A DNA stretch of 64,000 bases from Gelidibacter mesophilus DSM 14095. GTDB lineage: Bacteria; Bacteroidota; Bacteroidia; Flavobacteriales; Flavobacteriaceae. Position numbers and translations under genes: made by a program. Location of the stretch: positions 310,001 through 374,000 of the forward strand of contig NZ_AUHD01000005.1 in assembly GCF_000423005.1 (NCBI RefSeq). Reading direction: 5' to 3'. Under the pieces are notes generated by a model. It was not told where the DNA came from and did not search any database. It was given only the letters and a program-made list of their open reading frames with translations. Shown piece by piece: positions 61,765 through 64,000 of this stretch. Position 1 is the stretch's first letter; each line of letters opens with the position of its first letter.

Positions 61765-62081
61765 CTGAATATGAGAGAACAATTGCAGGATTCGAAGGAA
61801 ATTGAATGTAGAATTTATTGGCACAAGGATTTTGGTTTTTAGAGATTAATTTCATGAATACACACTAATTCTGAATTCTCCGTTCATGATTAATTTGTAC
61901 GATTGCGAAAAGCAATTTAATCATAAATTGTGCTATCTATTTTTACCTAATATTATATTCCTTAATTTGTGGACGATTTAAAATGAGCAAATTTTTTTAA
62001 AGACAAATTATATATCTAAATATTAAGATTTCTTGCTTCCTGTTCACAGACTGGAATGTAAAGGAAAAAATCACAATTCTT
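61765..62081. other. Intergenic region upstream of the DUF6503 gene
   Basis: A 317-bp AT-rich stretch between divergent genes. No gene or strong hairpin is visible; a partial -7 match TTAATTTG (61962-61969) might belong to the DUF6503 promoter. Confidence 0.4.
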
Positions 62082-62882
62082 ATGAAAAAAATAGTTTACC
62101 TGTGCGTACTCACTTCACTCATGATTTCATGTAAAGACAAAACTTCGGAAACTAAAGTTGATACAGAACCTTCTACAGAGAAGGTAATAGATGTGACCAC
62201 TAGTGCTTATCCTGAAAATATCACCAAGGTTTTTGCTGCCCATGGCGGACTTGATGCCTGGAATGAAATGGCTACTTTAGAGTTTTCGGTTGAAAAGCCT
62301 GGCGGTTATGAAATTACAACCACCGATTTAAAAGACCGTTATGCTTTGATAGAAATGCCAAAACATACGATTGGATTTGATGGCGAAGTTTTGTGGATGA
62401 AAAATAGGGACAAAAGTAACTATGACGGCAATCCTAAGTTTTACTATAACTTGATGTTTTATTTTTATGCCATGCCGTTTGTATTGGCCGATGATGGAAT
62501 TATGTATGCTGAAGCAGAGCCTTTGGTTTTCGAAGGTAAAACCTATCCAGGAATCCAAATTTCATATAAAAACGGTGTGGGTGCCTCTTCAGATGATGAA
62601 TATGTGTTATATTATGATGCAGATTCTTATAAGATGGCTTGGCTAGCCTATACGGTCACTTTTGGTAATGAGAAAAGCACGAAATTTAGTTATATCAACT
62701 ATAACAATTGGCAAGAGGTGGAAGGAATCACATTGCCGGAAACTATGGTTTGGTATAATGTTGAAAACAACCAGCCTACGACAGTGAAAAGTGAAATCAA
62801 ATTTGTTAGCCCAATGATGACCACGGTAAAAATGGACTCAAGAGTCTATGGCAGACCTGAAGGTGGGGAGATCATTCAATAA
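62082..62882 (+). CDS. DUF6503-like lipoprotein
   Basis: A 266-residue lipoprotein (MISC, Cys17, then a polar KDK spacer). The motif FAAHGGLDAWNEMATLEFSVEK, the central TIGFDGEVLWMKNRDKSNYDGNPKFYYNLMFYFYAMPFVLADDG and the end EVEGITLPETMVWYNVENN fit DUF6503, a family related to lipoprotein-sorting-like proteins. Its role is unknown. It is convergent with the amidohydrolase gene and they share a terminator. The family name is from memory of the motif. Confidence 0.8.
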   Translation: MKKIVYLCVLTSLMISCKDKTSETKVDTEPSTEKVIDVTTSAYPENITKVFAAHGGLDAWNEMATLEFSVEKPGGYEITTTDLKDRYALIEMPKHTIGFDGEVLWMKNRDKSNYDGNPKFYYNLMFYFYAMPFVLADDGIMYAEAEPLVFEGKTYPGIQISYKNGVGASSDDEYVLYYDADSYKMAWLAYTVTFGNEKSTKFSYINYNNWQEVEGITLPETMVWYNVENNQPTTVKSEIKFVSPMMTTVKMDSRVYGRPEGGEIIQ

Positions 62883-62968
62883 ATTTTTAGAACAAAGACT
62901 TGATTGTCTATGTTTTAGACATTTCCATAAAATTTACTGTATACTGCTGTTCTTCATTTTTGAATTAT

Positions 62969-63012
62969 AAAAAATCTGTCACGCTCTTTACGTCGAGAAT
63001 GACAGATTTTTT
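62969..63012. terminator. Bidirectional terminator
   Basis: AAAAATCTGTCA pairs with TGACAGATTTTT across an 18-base spacer, which is itself partly paired. It lies between two convergent genes and can serve both. Confidence 0.8.
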
Positions 63013-63068
63013 AAAATATAGAAATATATTTTTCAATCGAAAGCGCTAACTTCAAGCTTCCAACTCCC

Positions 63069-64000
63069 TTATTTCTTCTCAGCCTTATATTTGTCGTCAT
63101 AACGATGGTATAATTCCGTCTGATGTGTTTCTAAACTGATCAAACGACCATCAATAAAAGCATGGGTCAATTGATTGGTTCGCATATCCAAAGCATCCCC
63201 ATTACTAATAAATAAAGTGGCGCTTTTTCCTTCTTCCAGAGTACCATAATCATTATCAATGCCTAAAATTTTAGCCGTGTTAGAAGTGATCAACTTTAAG
63301 GCTTCTTCTTTATCTAAGCCGTGAGCAACAGCTGTTCCTGCGTAAAAAGGAAGATTTCTGGAACTCATACGTTCCATGGATCCATTGGCATTTAACGCTA
63401 CCATCACCCCTTTGTTGACCAATAATGTTGCTAGTTTATAGGGTAAATCATAATCATCATCTTCTTGCGATGGAAGTGAATGAATCCGTTGGACAATAAC
63501 AGGAATATTGTTTTGCTTTAATAAATCGGCTACTTTATAAGATTCACTGCCACCAACAATAACCAAATGCTGCACCTTATTATTTTTAGCAAAATGAATG
63601 GCATCTGTGATGCCCTTTTCATCATCAACATTGACGTATAATTTGTTAGAGCCATCAAATAAACCTTGGGTGGCCGCATAAGGTAAGTTTATAGTAGGTT
63701 GATCTCCGGCAGCGTAGGATTTTGACTCATTAAAAAAGGAAACGATTTCATCCACTTGTTCACTGTACTTATCATTGCTCTTTAAGCCTCTATCTTCACC
63801 AAGCCACCATCGACCGCGTGTGAAGCTGCTTGGCCAATTCAGGTAAATGCCGTCATTTACTTTAACAGTAGCATCTTCCCAGTTCCAAGCATCAAATTGC
63901 ACAACTGATGACGTTCCTGAAATACGACCGCCTTGTGGTGCAATCTGACCCAGCAATACGCCATTTGGACGCATCGATTCCACTACTTTAGATTCGGCAT
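63069..64000 (-). CDS. Amidohydrolase family protein, C-terminal part
   Basis: The frame is open to the right edge of the window (AESKVVESMRPNGVLLGQIAPQGG), so only about 310 residues of a longer protein are seen and the start is missing. The C-terminal part (GTAVAHGLDKEEALKLITSNTAKILGIDNDYGTLEEGKSATLFISNGDALD) is the standard imidazolonepropionase-like amidohydrolase ending. GRISGTSSVVQFDAWNWEDATVKVNDG matches the exported amidohydrolases of Bacteroidota. The substrate is unknown. Metal ligands of the N-terminal half are outside the window. Confidence 0.85.
   Translation of the reverse strand, partial: AESKVVESMRPNGVLLGQIAPQGGRISGTSSVVQFDAWNWEDATVKVNDGIYLNWPSSFTRGRWWLGEDRGLKSNDKYSEQVDEIVSFFNESKSYAAGDQPTINLPYAATQGLFDGSNKLYVNVDDEKGITDAIHFAKNNKVQHLVIVGGSESYKVADLLKQNNIPVIVQRIHSLPSQEDDDYDLPYKLATLLVNKGVMVALNANGSMERMSSRNLPFYAGTAVAHGLDKEEALKLITSNTAKILGIDNDYGTLEEGKSATLFISNGDALDMRTNQLTHAFIDGRLISLETHQTELYHRYDDKYKAEKK

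Noticed and set aside
1-64000. CRISPR array, IS element or rRNA genes
   Set aside because: No regularly spaced identical repeats of the right size, no transposase frame and no rRNA sequence were recognised on either strand.

Overview
The window looks like chromosomal DNA of a flavobacterium (Bacteroidota, probably marine Flavobacteriaceae). The signs are a SusC/SusD pair, lipoproteins with Bacteroidota-type signal ends, TAnnTTTG promoter elements before several genes, a tmRNA with a GENNYALAA tag, low GC, and marker families such as Mpl, DUF3124, DUF6503 and DUF6876. There is no taxonomic marker that would fix the genus.

Region 1 (1-20694) is a polysaccharide utilization locus. A divergent regulator starts at the left edge (first 45 codons of a probable hybrid two-component sensor). 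It is followed by SusC and SusD, a terminator, a GH2 enzyme, a GH89 alpha-N-acetylglucosaminidase split by one in-frame amber codon, a DUF5703 enzyme and a parallel beta-helix protein. Then come glucuronate catabolism genes: mannonate dehydratase (uxuA), uronate isomerase (uxaC), an SDR of the mannonate oxidoreductase type, and a TRAP-type solute-binding lipoprotein with no membrane partners. Together they suggest import of a glycan carrying hexuronic acid and perhaps alpha-linked GlcNAc, with the uronate taken to 2-keto-3-deoxygluconate. KDG kinase and aldolase are not in the window.

Region 2 (about 20.7-28.4 kb) is a small integrative element lodged against the 3' end of the tmRNA gene. From left to right it has three 217-bp tandem repeats with hairpins, a large inverted repeat, a possible small gene, ssb, two small genes, a hairpin block resembling a transfer origin, a BfmA/BtgA-like mobilization protein, a winged-helix-like protein, a HipB-HipA toxin-antitoxin pair with a clear operator, and a tyrosine recombinase. 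Repeats next to the recombinase look like its arm sites. No relaxase is visible. The left boundary was not found.

Region 3 (28.8-47.0 kb) is mostly conserved chromosome: two tiny membrane genes (one broken), a cysteine/cystathionine synthase-type PLP enzyme, a 2000-residue alpha-2-macroglobulin carrying a SusC-like motif, a TPR protein, Mpl, an FKBP isomerase, a formate/nitrite-type channel, a DUF3124 lipoprotein and two S9 peptidases in tandem.

Region 4 (47.0-64 kb) holds two hypothetical genes beside a MazEF pair with a palindromic operator, a 23S rRNA methyltransferase-type protein, two GH20 hexosaminidases, a DUF218 protein, a GT4 glycosyltransferase, a Ste24-type M48 protease, a SpoU methyltransferase, a DUF6503 lipoprotein and a truncated amidohydrolase at the right edge. 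The strongest novelty candidates are the 217-bp hairpin repeats with the adjoining inverted repeat upstream of ssb, the amber codon in GH89, the unstudied DUF5703/beta-helix enzymes, and the SusC-like signature inside the macroglobulin.
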